Assembly (NCBI GenBank): GCA_017958015.1
Contig: JAGDDM010000260.1
Span: 1-5,052, forward strand
Source of the DNA: Abditibacteriota bacterium
GTDB lineage: Bacteria > Armatimonadota > UBA5829
DNA: 5,052 nt
Direction: 5' to 3'
This document shows positions 4,892-5,052 of the stretch, piece after piece. The stretch's first letter is position 1; every line of letters begins with the position of its first letter. The notes under the pieces were generated by a model. That model did no database searches and was not told the origin of the DNA. It saw only the letters and a program-made list of their open reading frames with translations. Both the position numbers and the translations under genes were made by a program.

Positions 4892-5052
4892 ATGAAAAAG
4901 CTTATCTTCGTTCTCATCTTCGCCGCCCTGTGCGCTCCCGCCTTTGCCAAGGAAAAATCCATAGCGGAGCTTAATCCCGAGTTCGAGGAGCGCGTCATTC
5001 AGGCTCTGAAGCCGAAAAACGTGACTCCTTGGGGTTACAAGAGCGCCACGCA
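4892..5052 (+). CDS. N-terminus of an exported protein (3' end outside window)
   Basis: The frame is open to the window edge, giving 53 residues. Residues 1-19 are a classical Sec signal peptide: KK, a hydrophobic core (LIFVLIFAALC) and a signal peptidase I site APAFA before K20. The Cys at 14 is preceded by Leu and does not make a lipobox. The visible mature part begins KEKSIAELNPEFEERVIQAL and continues with a predicted helix, then Pro/Trp/Gly-containing sequence to the edge. I do not recognise a family. AAAGGAG at 4879-4885 is a strong Shine-Dalgarno, six bases before ATG. The gap from folD (90 bases) and the TATAAT at 4842 suggest a separate or partly separate transcription unit. The product should be periplasmic or secreted. 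Confidence 0.8.
   Translation, partial: MKKLIFVLIFAALCAPAFAKEKSIAELNPEFEERVIQALKPKNVTPWGYKSAT

Overview
The window is an ordinary-looking bacterial housekeeping block, entirely on the + strand. The order is: 3' end of an SGNH/GDSL-type hydrolase, terminator, promoter, efp, accB, a small lipoprotein gene, accC, nusB, folD, a short intergenic region, and the start of an exported protein. The core order efp-accB-accC-nusB-folD resembles the cluster of many Firmicutes. However, the usual asp23-like gene between accC and nusB is absent, and a lipoprotein gene is inserted between accB and accC.

Organism: coding sequence is GC-rich at third positions but uses AGA freely for arginine. The lipobox protein and the classical Sec signal peptide at the right edge would fit a diderm lineage outside the Proteobacteria, such as a Synergistota- or Armatimonadota-like group or an uncultured gut phylum. 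The phylum cannot be fixed from this sequence; that suggestion is inference.

Layout: 1-507 is the C-terminal part of a hydrolase whose start lies to the left. A 14-bp GAAA-loop hairpin at 505-536, followed by a T-rich run, ends that unit. The -35 box of a good sigma70-type promoter (TTGCCA, 18 bp, TATAAT) begins inside that T-rich run and should drive the six-gene operon from 627 to 4801. Genes within it are separated by 2 to 86 bases, with a recognisable Shine-Dalgarno at every start. No clear terminator follows folD. A perfect TATAAT and a short GC-rich dyad precede the last, incomplete gene.

How the genes work together: EF-P helps the ribosome through proline-rich stretches. AccB and AccC form the biotin carrier and biotin carboxylase half of acetyl-CoA carboxylase; accA and accD are not in the window. 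NusB is a transcription antitermination factor for rRNA operons. FolD supplies formyl-tetrahydrofolate for purine and initiator-tRNA synthesis. Together they form a growth-linked operon joining translation, fatty-acid and one-carbon supply. The least explained parts are the pseudopilin-like lipoprotein inside the acc pair, the BCCP with a shortened thumb, and the dyads just downstream of both promoters. I see no mobile element, CRISPR array, tRNA or rRNA.
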